Assembly (NCBI RefSeq): GCF_030269925.1
Contig: NC_085128.1
Coordinates: 11,224,501-11,288,500, forward strand
Direction: 5' to 3'
DNA from: Bombyx mori
Taxonomy: Eukaryota; Arthropoda; Insecta; Lepidoptera; Bombycidae
DNA length: 64,000 bases
Shown: in pieces, positions 32,413-44,400 of the stretch
Numbering within the stretch: position 1 is the stretch's first letter
How the letters are laid out: the number at the start of each line of letters is the position of its first letter
Notes under the pieces: generated by a model
Databases searched by the model: none
The model's input: only the letters and a program-made list of their open reading frames with translations
What the model was told of the DNA's origin: nothing
Program-made: the position numbers and the translations under genes

Positions 32413-35295
32413 ATGGCGTATATAAGTAGAATAAAGCCCCTATCCGTAACGATAGGATTTTTTAACGCTTACGGTCTCGCAAATCAACGTGATCAGGTTT
32501 CTGACTTTTTGCGTGACCACCAAATTGATATCTTTTTAGTGCAGGAGACCCTACTTAAGCCCGCGCGCCGTGACCCTAAAATCGCGAACTATAACATGGT
32601 CAGGAACGACAGGTTCTCTGCCCGTGGTGGTGGTACCGTCATTTACTATAGAAGAGCCCTGCATTGCGTCCCGCTCGATCCTCCCGCGCTCGCTAATATC
32701 GAAGCATCAGTGTGCCGAATCTCACTGACGGGACACGCGCCGATCGTTATCGCGTCCGTTTATCTTCCACCGGATAAGATCGTTCTAAGCAGTGATATCG
32801 AGGCGCTGCTCGGTATGGGGAGCTCTGTCATTCTGGCGGGCGACCTAAATTGTAAACACATCAGGTGGAACTCACACACCACAACCCCGAATGGCAGGCG
32901 GCTTGATGCGTTAGTCGATGATCTCGCCTTCGATATCGTCGCTCCGTTAACCCCGACTCACTACCCGCTAAATATCGCGCATCGCCCGGATATACTCGAC
33001 ATAGCGTTATTAAAAAACGTAACTCTGCGCTTACACTCGATCGTAGTAGTTTCAGAGTTAGATTCAGACCACCGTCCCGTCGTTATGAGGCTCGGTCGCG
33101 CTCCCGATTCCGTTCCCGTCACGAGGACTGTGGTGGATTGGCACACGCTGGGCATCAGCCTGGCTGAATCTGATCCACCATCGCTCCCGTTTAACCCGGA
33201 CTCTACCCCGTCTCCTCAGGATACCGCTGAAGCCATAGACATCTTAACATCACACATCACCTCGACATTAGATAGGTCATCGAAACAAGTTGTAGCGGAG
33301 GACTTCCTTCACCGCTTCAAATTGTCCGACGATATTAGGGAACTCCTTAGAGCTAAGAACGCCTCGATACGCGCCTACGACAGGTATCCTACCGCGGAAA
33401 ATCGTATTCGAATGCGTGCCCTACAACGCGACGTAAAGTCTCGCATCGCCGAAGTCCGAGATGCCAGATGGTCTGATTTCTTAGAAGGACTCGCGCCCTC
33501 CCAAAGGTCTTACTACCGCTTAGCTCGTACTCTCAAATCGGATACGGTAGTAACTATGCCCCCCCTCGTAGGCCCCTCAGGCCGACTCGCGGCCTTTGAT
33601 GATGACGAAAAAGCAGAGCTGCTGGCCGATACATTGCAAACCCAGTGCACGCCCAGCACTCAATCCGTGGACCCTGTTCATGTAGAATTAGTAGACAGTG
33701 AGGTAGAACGCAGAGCCTCCTTGCCACCCTCGGATGCGTTACCACCCGTCACCCCGATAGAAGTTAAAGACTGGATCAAAGACCTACGTCCTCGCAAGGC
33801 TCCCGGTTCCGACGGTATATCTAACCGCGTTATTAAACTTCTACCCGTCCAACTCATCGTGATGTTGGCATCTATTTTCAATGCCGCTATGGCGAACTGT
33901 ATCTTTCCCACGGTGTGGAAAGAAGCGGACGTTATCGGCATACATAAACCCGGTAAACCAAAAAATCATCCGACGAGTTACCGCCCGATTAGCCTCCTCA
34001 TGTCTCTAGGCAAGCTGTATGAGCGTCTGCTCTACAAGCGCCTCAGAGATTTCGTCTCATCCAAGGGCATTCTCATCGATGAACAATTCGGATTCCGTAC
34101 AAATCACTCATGCGTTCAACAGGTGCACCGCCTCACGGAGCACATTCTTGTGGGGCTTAATCGACCAAAACCGTTATACACGGGAGCTCTCTTCTTCGAC
34201 GTCGCAAAAGCGTTCGACAAAGTCTGGCACAACGGTTTGATTTTCAAACTATTCAACATGGGCGTGCCGGATAGTCTCGTGCTCATCATACGGGACTTCT
34301 TGTCGAACCGCTCTTTTCGATATCGAGTCGAGGGAACCCGCTCCTCCCCACGACCTCTCACAGCTGGAGTCCCGCAAGGCTCTGTCCTCTCACCCCTCCT
34401 ATTTAGCTTATTCGTCAACGATATTCCCCGGTCGCCGCCGACCCATTTAGCTTTATTCGCCGACGACACGACTGTTTACTATTCTAGTAGAAATAAGTCC
34501 CTAATCGCGAAGAAGCTTCAGAGCGCAGCCCTAGCCCTAGGACAGTGGTTCCGAAAATGGCGCATAGACATCAACCCAGCGAAAAGTACTGCGGTGCTAT
34601 TTCAGAGGGGAAGCTCCACACGGATTTCCTCCCGGATTAGGAGGAGGAATCTCACACCCCCGATTACTCTCTTTAGACAACCCATACCCTGGGCCAGGAA
34701 GGTCAAGTACCTGGGCGTTACCCTGGATGCATCGATGACATTCCGCCCGCATATAAAATCAGTCCGTGACCGTGCCGCGTTTATTCTCGGTAGACTCTAC
34801 CCCATGATCTGTAAGCGGAGTAAAATGTCCCTTCGGAACAAGGTGACACTTTACAAAACTTGCATAAGGCCCGTCATGACTTACGCGAGTGTGGTGTTCG
34901 CTCACGCGGCCCGCACACACATAGACACCCTCCAATCCCTACAATCCCGCTTTTGCAGGTTAGCTGTCGGGGCTCCGTGGTTCGTGAGGAACGTTGACCT
35001 ACACGACGACCTGGGCCTCGAATCAATTCGGAAATACATGAAGTCAGCGTCGGAACGATACTTCGATAAGGCTATGCGTCATGATAATCGCCTTATCGTT
35101 GCCGCCGCTGACTACTCCCCGAATCCTGATCATGCAGGAGCCAGTCACCGTCGACGCCCTAGACACGTCCTTACGGATCCATCAGATCCAATAACCTTTG
35201 CATTAGATGCCTTCAGCTCTAATACTAGGGGCAGGCTTAGGGACCCCGGTAACCGTACTCGTCGAACTCGACAAAGAGGTCGACGTGCAACCTAA
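32413..35295 (+). CDS. LINE ORF2: AP endonuclease and reverse transcriptase
   Basis: 960 residues from an ATG 3 bp after the ORF1 stop. The protein nicks target DNA and copies element RNA into the nick. The endonuclease (about 10-225) has N18 (GFFNAYGL), E45 (LVQET), D144/N146 (GDLN) and D219-H220 (SDH). The RT (about 450-730) shows RPRKAPGSDGIS, SYRPISLLMSLGKLYERLL, EQFGFRTNHS, FFDVAKAFDKVWH with catalytic D596, AGVPQGSVLSPLLFSLFVND and FADD with D684-D685. The C-terminal part is basic (RTRRTRQRGRR) and lacks an RNase H domain, as usual in jockey. No internal stop or frameshift is seen and all catalytic residues are present, so the product could be active. Confidence 0.95.
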   Translation: MAYISRIKPLSVTIGFFNAYGLANQRDQVSDFLRDHQIDIFLVQETLLKPARRDPKIANYNMVRNDRFSARGGGTVIYYRRALHCVPLDPPALANIEASVCRISLTGHAPIVIASVYLPPDKIVLSSDIEALLGMGSSVILAGDLNCKHIRWNSHTTTPNGRRLDALVDDLAFDIVAPLTPTHYPLNIAHRPDILDIALLKNVTLRLHSIVVVSELDSDHRPVVMRLGRAPDSVPVTRTVVDWHTLGISLAESDPPSLPFNPDSTPSPQDTAEAIDILTSHITSTLDRSSKQVVAEDFLHRFKLSDDIRELLRAKNASIRAYDRYPTAENRIRMRALQRDVKSRIAEVRDARWSDFLEGLAPSQRSYYRLARTLKSDTVVTMPPLVGPSGRLAAFDDDEKAELLADTLQTQCTPSTQSVDPVHVELVDSEVERRASLPPSDALPPVTPIEVKDWIKDLRPRKAPGSDGISNRVIKLLPVQLIVMLASIFNAAMANCIFPTVWKEADVIGIHKPGKPKNHPTSYRPISLLMSLGKLYERLLYKRLRDFVSSKGILIDEQFGFRTNHSCVQQVHRLTEHILVGLNRPKPLYTGALFFDVAKAFDKVWHNGLIFKLFNMGVPDSLVLIIRDFLSNRSFRYRVEGTRSSPRPLTAGVPQGSVLSPLLFSLFVNDIPRSPPTHLALFADDTTVYYSSRNKSLIAKKLQSAALALGQWFRKWRIDINPAKSTAVLFQRGSSTRISSRIRRRNLTPPITLFRQPIPWARKVKYLGVTLDASMTFRPHIKSVRDRAAFILGRLYPMICKRSKMSLRNKVTLYKTCIRPVMTYASVVFAHAARTHIDTLQSLQSRFCRLAVGAPWFVRNVDLHDDLGLESIRKYMKSASERYFDKAMRHDNRLIVAAADYSPNPDHAGASHRRRPRHVLTDPSDPITFALDAFSSNTRGRLRDPGNRTRRTRQRGRRAT

Positions 35296-35527
35296 CCCAT
35301 GCATCAGCCCGCTGAGTTTCTCGCCGGATCTTCTCAGCGGGTCGCGATTCCGATCCGGTAGTAGATTCATTCGCGAAACAATTGCTCTTGAGTTGTTAGG
35401 TCTCCTTCGGAGGCGCTCGGGCAGTTGTTAGCAAATCCCACCCCTCTTGGGTGAGCCTTTGCTCGCCCACCTGTCCTGGTGAAACTGGAAAGGCCTTCGG
35501 GCCACCAGTAAACTTTCAATCATAAAA
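35296..35527 (+). other. LINE 3' UTR with a shared 55-bp module
   Basis: GAGTTTCTCGCCGGATCTTC, TCAGCGGGTCGCGATTCCGA and TCCGGTAGTAGATTC at about 35,314-35,368 match, in order, the separate CR1/jockey-like tails found in reverse at 12,571, 17,178 and 41,993. Downstream the two tails are unrelated. The UTR also has a GC-rich inverted pair (AGGCCTTCGGGCC) just before the 3' end. Confidence 0.8.
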
Positions 35528-35539
35528 ACTTCAGATCAC

Positions 35540-36479
35540 TTGTAACATGGAAAAATCTAGATCGAATATGTGTTGTTTTTTCAATAACATTCACGTTCTT
35601 CTAACAAAACAATATTCAAATTCGATTCAATCAAACTATTGCGATGATTTTTTTCATCGATAAACATATTTTAATGAAAGGAAATTTATTCAATAAAATC
35701 TCTTTGTCGGCATGCCATCGTAACGAACGGAAAATGGAATATTGATGATATCCAAATTGATTTTAATATTCTCCTTTTAAAATATGCAATCTACACAGTT
35801 AAAATGAAATAGGTTAATTGTTTCTGTTAAGACCACTTTATAAAAAAAGAACGATTTAATTGATTTTAATATCAAAATTTTATCAATTTCAAAAACCAAA
35901 GGGTAAGTCAATTAAACGTGTTGGACTCTTTAACCCTCAAATAGGATATATTCTTGTACAATGGATAAAAAATATATGTGTCCAAAATAAATACGCCAAA
36001 CCTTGAATGACAAATACTTTTAATAAAGACACTAGACTCTCTGAGTGATAAAACGGGCCCAGACATAGTTAGAGCTAAACTAGAGAAGTGATCAAAAGAT
36101 GTCAAACTACTGACTCTGAATTTGTTATCGAAGTTAACTTTGAGTTTGCGCGGATACATTTGGTGAAATAGACTGGATGGTGATCCTGCCTATTTCTGTC
36201 TATCTGTCTTCTAATTTCTGTGGAGTGGGACTAATCCTTAAATGAAAGTGCACTGAAAGCTCTGTCTGCTCAACTAGAGTAACGAAAATAAGCAATTCAG
36301 GTGTATTCTTAGTTATATTAAGAACAACAGAGGAATGTATGGAAGCCTTATCACTACGCTCAAAAAATTTCAAAGACAGTTAATCTTGAAACCTTTCTAT
36401 TAATAGGACACAATGCATGATCGTTCACTCTTATGATAATAATAGAAATGTTTGTATTTATTTTAAAAATGTATCTATA
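35540..36479. other. AT-rich sequence, no gene seen
   Basis: Minus frame 35,908-36,159 has no recognisable domain. No repeat family identified. Confidence 0.45.
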
Positions 36480-36803
36480 CTAAGCCGCTATAAGCTAAGC
36501 TACTATAAGCTCACTGGATAAGCATCGCGGTTTCACCCAGGTTAAGGTTGAAATTCATAAAGCATTATACATTAAAATAAATTTACGAGAAGTTACGTCA
36601 TATATGTCACTCTCTGATCTATAAACTACCTGTCGATATCCCGATATGTTATTACGTAAAATTATGAATCAGCGAACAGAGCCATTTATATTATAGTAAT
36701 ATAATTTGTCTGAAAATCCGTCCAAATTTTGTTGTGCTATTTTTGTGTCAACCAACTTTGACCCATACAAACTTTCAAATTTATATTCTTAGTATAGATT
36801 TAA
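36480..36803 (+). repeat. Decayed dispersed repeat ending in TATAGATT
   Basis: GAAAATCCGTCCAAATTTTG, ACCAACTTTGACCCATACAA and ACTTTCAAATTTATATTCTT, AGTATAGATT follow the order of the 3' end of the lepidopteran repeat type seen at 14,884 (CAAATCGGACCAG ... CAAACAAACTCTTC ... TATTAGAATAGAT). Strongly diverged; left boundary uncertain. Confidence 0.45.
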
Positions 36804-38384
36804 TTTACACAAGGCATTTATTTATTTAAAGAAATCACGATTTCTAAATAAATCAAAGAAGCAAATAAAGAAACGATATCTCTTTATTTGTACAAGATCT
36901 CAAAGTCGGAAACTCTTTTCGACGGGATAAGGCTTAAAGGAAATATTGACATTAATTTTTATGAATTCCTTAGTAAGTTTATTACGCTTTATCAATGTTT
37001 GATATCTGATCACGAATCGGAATAAAAAAATATTTCAGTGAGATTATGAAAAACGAAAATAAAGTGGAGGAGTGATTTAATAGATGGTAAAAGCAGCACA
37101 AATCAATTTGCACTTATCCTTGTTTCTGAGAATTAATTAGCAGAATTTCTCGGAACACACTTTACGAAAACATTTCAAGTACCAGTGCAATCAGTAGCTC
37201 TAGTTGAAAGGTTATTAAAAACATTAAGAAAAACTTGATATGCATTAAATACGATTTTGCTACGTAATAGCTAAACACGAAGGCTCCTTAAAGAAAAAAC
37301 AAACTTCACATCCCCAAAATTAACAATCCTTAGCACTTCCAGCAAAAATAAAACTTAATCCCACTTAATAACGGGATTGTGCACTTTACCTCCATAAATA
37401 TACTCCTTAAGCTAGGAATACCCTACAATTTTCTTCAAGGCAAGTTGACCCCAATTAAAAAAGTTTCACCCGAAACAAGCCATAGCGCTCTCGCCGAAGT
37501 AATCCAAAGATAATGACGTCACGTTTTATTAAAGACACATGCTCTACCCTGAGAATAGTAAAACAGATTGCATGGATTACGCACTCGGCAAGCGGTCTAA
37601 TAAAACTTAAATGCCATAAAGATGGTAGCGAAAGGAGCTCGGATGAACCAACGTTGAAAGTTTACATTGCTGGAAGCGCCAACTGTATCAACGAATACGG
37701 TTTGTAGGCTGCTTGATAATGTTATACGAGTTATATATAAAACATTTCTTGAAAGATTTTTGAAATACCTGACTATTGCGTACATCTTACTTGTGGTATT
37801 CAAATGCCCTAGTATTATCGCTACGTTATGTGAATCTGTCATTGTCATGTTGAAGAGTTTATGATGATTAAGTGTTCAGAAAGATAATTAAATAAATTGT
37901 AAGGCTATGATGACGATTAGAAAGGGCCTGTAAAAGACACCTTACAAAAACGCTTTTACTTTGGTTCTTTTCATTACAAGCCTTTGCGAATGTGCTCCGA
38001 TACTGAATCAGTTCCTAAAACGCTATTAATGTACTTATTCAAATTAAAAACTAATAAAATATGAAGATACAATCGATTCGTTCTAATAGAAACTCAAAGT
38101 TTCGGCGGATAAGCCTAGATTAGCGGGGTCTTTGTTTCACAGAAAGTTAAGATCTCCAAAGGCTTGAGGAGTTTCGAAATCGTTCGCGATTCGGTTGACT
38201 GAGATGATCAACTACAAAGCGGGCTGTTGTCGTTTTTGTTCTGTTAAAATGTTTTGTTTATGTCGGGTTATTGGAAAATTTTGGGGTTTGACAATGGCTC
38301 CTTTGAAACTCTAAAATTTTGGGTTTTACGATTACCCTGGTCGCGCTTCAACTGAGTCTTTGTCATTTGCTGGTACCCATTTTT
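36804..38384. other. AT-rich sequence, no gene seen
   Basis: Overlapping open frames around 37,513-37,864 on both strands are all below 85 codons and carry no domain. Confidence 0.45.
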
Positions 38385-38545
38385 TAATAGGTAACCGGAA
38401 CCCCATAAACACCGATAAGTTAGTACGTAAGTATTCACCTTATGATCGAAGTTTCAATTGTACCGTCGTATCGGCATACCGTCCAATCAGGAATGCATCG
38501 TTGGGAATAATATAGGCAGAATGGTGATATACATTTAAACCTGCG
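38385..38545 (-). repeat. Decayed Bm1 SINE
   Basis: GGTAACCGGAACCCCATAAA, CACCGATAAGTTAG, CACCTTATGATCGAAGTTTC and ATAGGCAGAATGGTGATATA appear in Bm1 order with heavy divergence. Confidence 0.55.
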
Positions 38546-40709
38546 CTTAATAAACCTCAATTTTGGAAATGTTCGTATTTTTAGGTAAAGTCGTTTCTAT
38601 CCTTTTGGTAAATCCATACAACATATTCTTTAAAACTAAGCACAGATTTATTTGATAAAGCCTAAAGCAACTACTACTTGGAAAGTAAACTAGCGCAGGT
38701 ACATATTAATTCCAATTTAGGCATCGGCCCATACGAGGAACGTGAATGCAGTCTACGTTAACCAAGATCGGATGCCTCTATAGAGTGTTTTGAATTCATT
38801 TCCGGCCATTTGCGGAAACGGAAATAGAACAGAATATCGCCGGAAGTACCATTCTCTTGCAGGGGGATTGTGGTCGCTTGCACAAACAAGGTGTTGTAAT
38901 AGTTACGTAGCTTAACTGTTCATCTCTAATTTCCTTAGTGGCTTATTATGTAATGTTTGATATTATGTTGTAATACACAAAACATTGGGAGAAACATACA
39001 TTATGTGGTCAAGTCAAAATTAAATATTGGTTGTAGGGCATTTTGTTATCCTGAATTAGTTGGTACCGCTATTTCGACGATATTTGTCGTGAAATAGTCA
39101 TGATGAATAGGTGACATCTATTAGCATCGGTAACTACCTAACACCAGATAGACCTCGACTTTATTTGCACACGTAGATAAAAATTTGAACATTAAATTAT
39201 TTTTGTCTAATTTTCTAAAAGATAACGAGGTCTTTCTTGTTTTAAATATTTTATATAATAAATATCCTTTATTATTATACAATATATACCAGTATTCGTT
39301 CAAGTTACCTTAAAACAACTTGGCAATTTTCATTCATTTTCAGTAACGATAATTAACCCTTCAATAATTTTATTAATTTCCAAGTGCCTATTACAGAATC
39401 AGTAAGAAAATTACCAACGCACTAGAGTAGCTACCCGTGTATTTAATTAAAATTAATTGTGTTCCTTTTCGGAACGGCAGTCGTTTTTGTATATTGTTAA
39501 AGGAATCGCCGAGTTTCTAGTTACTGAAAATTAAGAAAACATTTCCAGAATTCATTTCCAGAAACATTTATATTATAAACATTATTCCGAGACTATTTAT
39601 GTTTCTTGCTTACCATTTAAATGTAATACAATATTAAAAGAAATTATTTTTCACTTAGAATAGTAGTAACCTTTCGTGATCTAATAGGTAAGACGTTCGG
39701 TGTCCTCATATCAGGCATGTCTTTTCGTGTATTTTTATGATGTTTCTAGATTGCTTATTGTAGTTGAGCTATATGTAGCAACATGTATGCATAGAAGAAA
39801 TCTTCATACACTTTTCAAGTCAGAATTTCGCCTGGAAAAATCTTTGTCGCACCGTACTTACTATTTGGTACTATAATATGAAAAAGGACCTATAAAGCGA
39901 AAGAGCAAATTATGACGTAACGTACAAATGGATTGTTCCCAGACTTCGATGTAGTGAATTGCGAATTAATTTCTCGATTGAAAATTAGAGAGCTGTGTAT
40001 GGGAATATGGGTTAGAATAAAAACACAATGGATGGACGATTAAACTAGCATCACTACAGGAAGAATTTAAGGATAAAGGAATTGCTGGAGGAGAATCGCT
40101 TGGTAGTTCATTTATTTTATTTATCGAAAATCCGACAAGAGAATTTTAAAACGTAGATTTTTTATTTTAAATGACTACAGATTCTATGTGGAATTTTGGT
40201 CGGATGCTTTGGCACATTTTGAAACTTAGCTTTCACAATGTGTAATAAGGTTTGTTTATTGAATAAAAAAATAACAAAGTAAGTCGTATATTATCAACAC
40301 GTTCAGGTAGCTGTCAAGTATTAAAACGGCAGATTAATTATATAATTTAGAGCATAATCCGCTTGTTTATGCTTTCAGTTGAAGTTTTTGAGGCAGAAAG
40401 TTGTGCGATAAATTCCAGCAATAAACAGCCGGCGATATTATTCATGACGTTTGTTCAGTTTGTTTTAACGGCTCTGCCATTTAAAAAAACATATTTAAGA
40501 ATTCTCTTTTTTTGTTGTTGAATAAAATAACGTTACGTTAATAATCTTTGTTTACTTAACAAAAGTGATATTCAGATCTGACAGGTGCTTTCAAGATGTT
40601 CAACTATGAAGGAATTGTTCGCAAATTAGTCTTTTTGTAATATGCCGCGTGATATTTTTTTATTTTGTTTAATTAATTTGTCATTGATATTTTAGCTTAG
40701 TTTTTATTA
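38546..40709. other. AT-rich sequence with a possible SINE head
   Basis: At 39,670-39,720, CGTGATCTAATAGGTAAGAC, GTTCGGTGTCCTCATATC resembles the tRNA-like head of Bm1 (GTGGCCTAAAGGATAAGACG, GTCCGGTGCATTCGTATC) but no B box or body follows. The rest has no recognisable gene or repeat. Confidence 0.4.
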
Positions 40710-41126
40710 TCTATATATTAATACGTGAAGCAAAAACTTTGTATTCCTTTTTACGAAAATTGCGCCGACGGAGGAGTATGAAATTTTTCACACTTATAGA
40801 GAATATAGAGAAGAAGTGCACAATGCCAAAAATATTTTAAAATAATGCATAAAAGATACAGTAAATCAATAAAGAAAACATTACACACACTACATACCAT
40901 GTATTTGACACACACGCATGCTTACTATTTATTGTCAAACTTTTGTTCTTGACGTCTGTTGTCAAATTGAGAATAGATTAAATATTTTTTGTCTTTGTTA
41001 ATATTTTTTATACTGTAGTCTTGGCGAAATTTGTGATTATAGAAGTATAAAATACAATCGTAATAGTGTACAAACTTACAATTCCAATTAATTATAGTCG
41101 AATTTCGACTACTGCGGGACCTCTAG
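40710..41126 (+). mobile_element. Non-autonomous Helitron, 417 bp, copy 1
   Basis: It begins TCTATATATTAATACGTGAA after an A and ends CTCTAG before a T, as expected for Helitron insertion between A and T with 5'-TC and CTRR-3'. A stem-loop (TAGTCGA-ATT-TCGACTA) lies about 12 bp before the terminal CTAG. There is no terminal inverted repeat and no target duplication. No Rep/helicase coding is present, so it depends on an autonomous partner. A second copy of the same length lies interrupted at 46,333-51,549. Confidence 0.87.
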
Positions 41127-41179
41127 TTATCTTTAATACGTCATTGTTGACCATAGTCCATATAAGGAAGGTGTCAATA

Positions 41180-41488
41180 ATTTTTTATCTATATAAAAAT
41201 GAATTGCTGTTCGTTAGTCTCGCTAAAACTCGAGAACGGCTGGACCGATTTGGCTAATTTTGGTCTTGAATTATTTGTGGAAGTCCAGGGAAGGTTTAAA
41301 AGGTGATACAGTGAAAAAGATACATATGAAAATACTCGGAATTAATTAAAAATAACAATTTTGTTTTTCCTTTGATGTGTCCCCCGTCGGACGGATTCCT
41401 TTTGTTTGTTTTAAGTTTATTTTATACAAAAGTTTAAGTCTTTTATTTATCGATTGAGGCACTACAAAGTCTGCCGGGTCAGCTAGTT
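41180..41488 (-). repeat. Dispersed repeat, CTAGCTGACCCGGC family, copy 2
   Basis: Reverse orientation: plus strand starts TATATAAAAATGAATTGCTG, then TCGCTAAAACTCGAGAACGG, and ends CGATTGAGGCACTACAAAGT, CTGCCGGGTCAGCTAG. It is the longer version of the copy at 29,668, retaining a central block with GTGTCCCCCGTCGGACGG. Confidence 0.75.
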
Positions 41489-41992
41489 TATAATAATAAA
41501 GATGATTTGGGATGAGAACACTAAAACTATTTACAACAGTGAATCAGTTTTATTTCGTGCGCCACATTCCTTATTCTACGCATATTTTAAACATTTCCTC
41601 GAAGCTTAAGTTATTCGTCCGTCGAAATAATTCTGAAACTTACAACGTTCTACCTCAACTATTCTTGAATGTATCGTTAAACTTGCAAGAACATACCTGA
41701 AATTGCTCGGATGCAATTTCATATTATGTAATGCATTTATAAGCGAACGGAACTGCGATATCATACGTGTTCCCAGTGATGCTCGGTTATCTAACATAGA
41801 GTCTGTAACTTCATCTCAAAGAGTTATTGTGAACACAAAAGACACAATTGTAAATGCCTTTGGAAGCAAGATTGTGCTTCTTGAATGTTTTCCTTGAATA
41901 TACAATGCATGATTGCAACTACTATTAAAATAGCTTTTGAACTGACTTAGAAGTTGTTTTTTTGGTTATCATTTTATGTTCCCTATATATTC
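41489..41992. other. Unique sequence, no gene seen
   Basis: Three overlapping frames of 62-64 codons on both strands lack domains. Confidence 0.4.
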
Positions 41993-42170
41993 GCTGGTAG
42001 CTCGAGGAACTATTCCAGTTACGCCCGGACGGGTATGTGAGATCACGGGCTCAACCTGAGAGAATTTGCGAACGCTAGCCCTAGCAAGAGCAGTGCTTCG
42101 CAGAATCTACCACCGGATCGGAATCGTAACCCACAGAGAAGATACGGCAAGAAACTCAATGGGCTCGTTT
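41993..42170 (-). repeat. CR1/jockey-like LINE 3' end, old copy
   Basis: CTAGCAAGAGCAGTGCTTCG, CAGAATCTACCACCGGATCG and GAAGATACGGCAAGAAACTC match the LINE tails at 12,571 and 17,178, but the end near the poly(A) is decayed (CTGGTAGCTCGAGGAACTAT), so this copy is older. Confidence 0.8.
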
Positions 42171-44214
42171 AATTTAAAATATGATTTGAATCAATTCCAG
42201 CCTTCATAGTTTTACACCACCTAACACAGTCGTAAAAGTGCACGATTATAAAGCATTTGTAATGATATATAGGTAAGTTTGTGTTCTGTATGTTAAGGAC
42301 TTTCAGTCATATTTTTCGTTATCTACGTATGATTGATAAAAAAAGTAGTTTGGTTGTTTTGATTTACTTTACAGTGTCACAATTCTCTTGAAATCCATTA
42401 AAATAAATTTACCCATCTCGTTAGATAGCGTTAGCTTAGCTAATAATAATTATTATCAAAAGCTCCTTATTGTTTGACCGTTTATGTTGTTTGTCATAAT
42501 TTCTTACTGCAAGTAATGTGTCTAACACTCACAGTAGAAGCTAGGTTTGTTTATTGATAATATTTATAGCTTGGACAACATTTGCTATCACCTTATGTTC
42601 CCGTCGATCTTTGAATCCCATTATTAATTTCTTTCATTATAATTTTAAGAAAACACTGATGTCGATGTGTTTTTGGAACAAAAATAATTTATTTTTTATT
42701 TTATATCGACTGATTCAAGCGACGACTTGTAAATATTTGATACTTAATTAAACAATTAATACTTAAATAACCTACTTTAATTTAAAAAAAAAATTACTTG
42801 GCAATCAATATACGATCATTAAGTTGAAAATTGTCAATGCTATCCGTGCCTTGGATTACCTTCCCCGAACCCTATAAAAATGAACAAAATTTTGTGAAAT
42901 CTGTGTAAGCTAGTAGTAATATGCTAGTGAAAATACTGCTCTGCTTTTCCGAGTTCTCCTTCGCTGTGAATTGAAGACTTGTATGACAGTGGCTCTATTT
43001 GGTGAATATGACTGTCTATATTGTTGGTATTTATATAGACATCCTCGGTCCGTGAGATAGATACTAAGTAGCAGAACTTCTTGAGAAAAAAATGTGTTAT
43101 TGCTGTTATAAATACCGAAAGTCAAACCATTGTTCTGACGTCATTTGAGATATAACAACTTATAAAAGTAGTTCCTCGTTATGTAGATTCAGTGGAACTA
43201 CACAGATGTCCCTTTTTTTGACGAGAATAAAACACCGTGAGAATTCTCAACGGAGGTTCGTTACTAGATGGTTTTACGAGGCGACTACATACTGTGCAGC
43301 GGGGGCGAAGATTTCCCGAAGGTGACGCATATTTTATACGCTTTGTAATTTAAGTGGCTGCTTTTATTATGACATCTATGTTCGGAACGTGATGTCTCGT
43401 GTGAGGTTTTTTCTTCGATGTTTTCCTTCTTGCTTATTTTTGGCATGGAAATGATTTACACGTAAATGCTAATGTTGTATTTTGCACGTGATATATTAGT
43501 ACGGAATCCAATATCGGAATGAAAGGAAAACGATTGTAATATTCTCATGAAATTGTGAGTATTCATCGACAAATAACACCTTAGTTTTGCGTGTATTATT
43601 CTAGAAATCAGAAATATTAAAATAAAAATAATAAACCCAAGATTAAACCGTTAGTTTTAATTATGCCCATGCGTGGAAGAAAATATAAAAAACATTTAAT
43701 GCAGCATGAAAATGTGTTATTATTTGAAAACTAGTACCATAAAAGTACGTAGTATAATAAATAAAAAACTTTCCATATATCCTATATAATTTGAAGCATA
43801 AGAAAATGTATATGTAGTTATAGGTTTTTTTTAAACACGCGCCCTTCTTGTGTCTTTGACATAGAATAATGGACCAGCCGCTCGCCAAATGGAAATCCGG
43901 ATTATGATAAATCACAAACTTTTGAAATTTTGCCTCCTGTTCAACTGATTTATTTGCGAACTGTACACAAAACGACATGCGTCTTTTTTAGCGGGCCCTT
44001 CATGTACATACAGCACATATTCTGGAAAGTAATAACAGATTATGAAAAACACGTCGTTTTCATATAAGGAAATGTTTACAAAACCGAAAATTGAGTTAAG
44101 CTCCTGAAAATTGAGTTATACTGTAATAAAAATGAATAAAGGAAGGAGATAATGAAACCAAAAAAGAGAAAATTGTGTAATTTTGAATGGTAAAAAGATA
44201 ATCTTTTAGAGATT
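42171..44214. other. AT-rich sequence, no supported gene
   Basis: The 105-codon minus frame 43,661-43,978 is rich in aromatic residues and has no domain. The slightly G+C-richer part at 43,240-43,340 was not identified. Confidence 0.4.
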
Positions 44215-44400
44215 CGAAGCGTCCGTGACTAATAGGTAAGACGCACATTATGTCGTTGTGAGCAACCGGGGTGCTTGTACTTAGCGATGTGACTATGTCG
44301 AAGTTCGAATGCCGCAAACCAGTGCCAGTTTTGTATCGAAACACGTACTTAGGAAATGTTCGTGAATTACTTCTAAGATTAGGGAATAATATCGCGAAAT
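44215..44400 (+). repeat. Diverged SINE with tRNA-like head
   Basis: CGTGACTAATAGGTAAGACG (A-box-like) and AAGTTCGAATGCCG (B-box-like) are followed by CACGTACTTAGGAAATGTTC and GTGAATTACTTCT, the order seen in the head and linker of full-length Bm1. The body is missing. It is either an old Bm1 relative or a distinct SINE sharing the head. Confidence 0.55.

Larger units (their letters stand above)
30429..35539 (+). mobile_element. Full-length jockey-clade non-LTR retrotransposon with 12-bp TSD
   Basis: The 12-bp direct repeat ACTTCAGATCAC lies at 30,429-30,440 and 35,528-35,539, so the element proper is 30,441-35,527 (5,087 bp). It contains a ~350-bp 5' UTR, ORF1 with three CCHC zinc knuckles, ORF2 with AP endonuclease and reverse transcriptase, and a ~230-bp 3' UTR ending in a short TCATAAAA instead of a long poly(A). 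Layout and motifs place it in the jockey clade; from memory it resembles the Bombyx BMC1 element of similar length, but this was not checked. G+C content is far above the flanks. Both ends and ORF2 are intact, so the copy is young. Confidence 0.93.

Noticed and set aside
43661..43978. 105-codon minus-strand frame
   Set aside because: Aromatic-rich composition typical of translated AT-rich DNA, and no domain.
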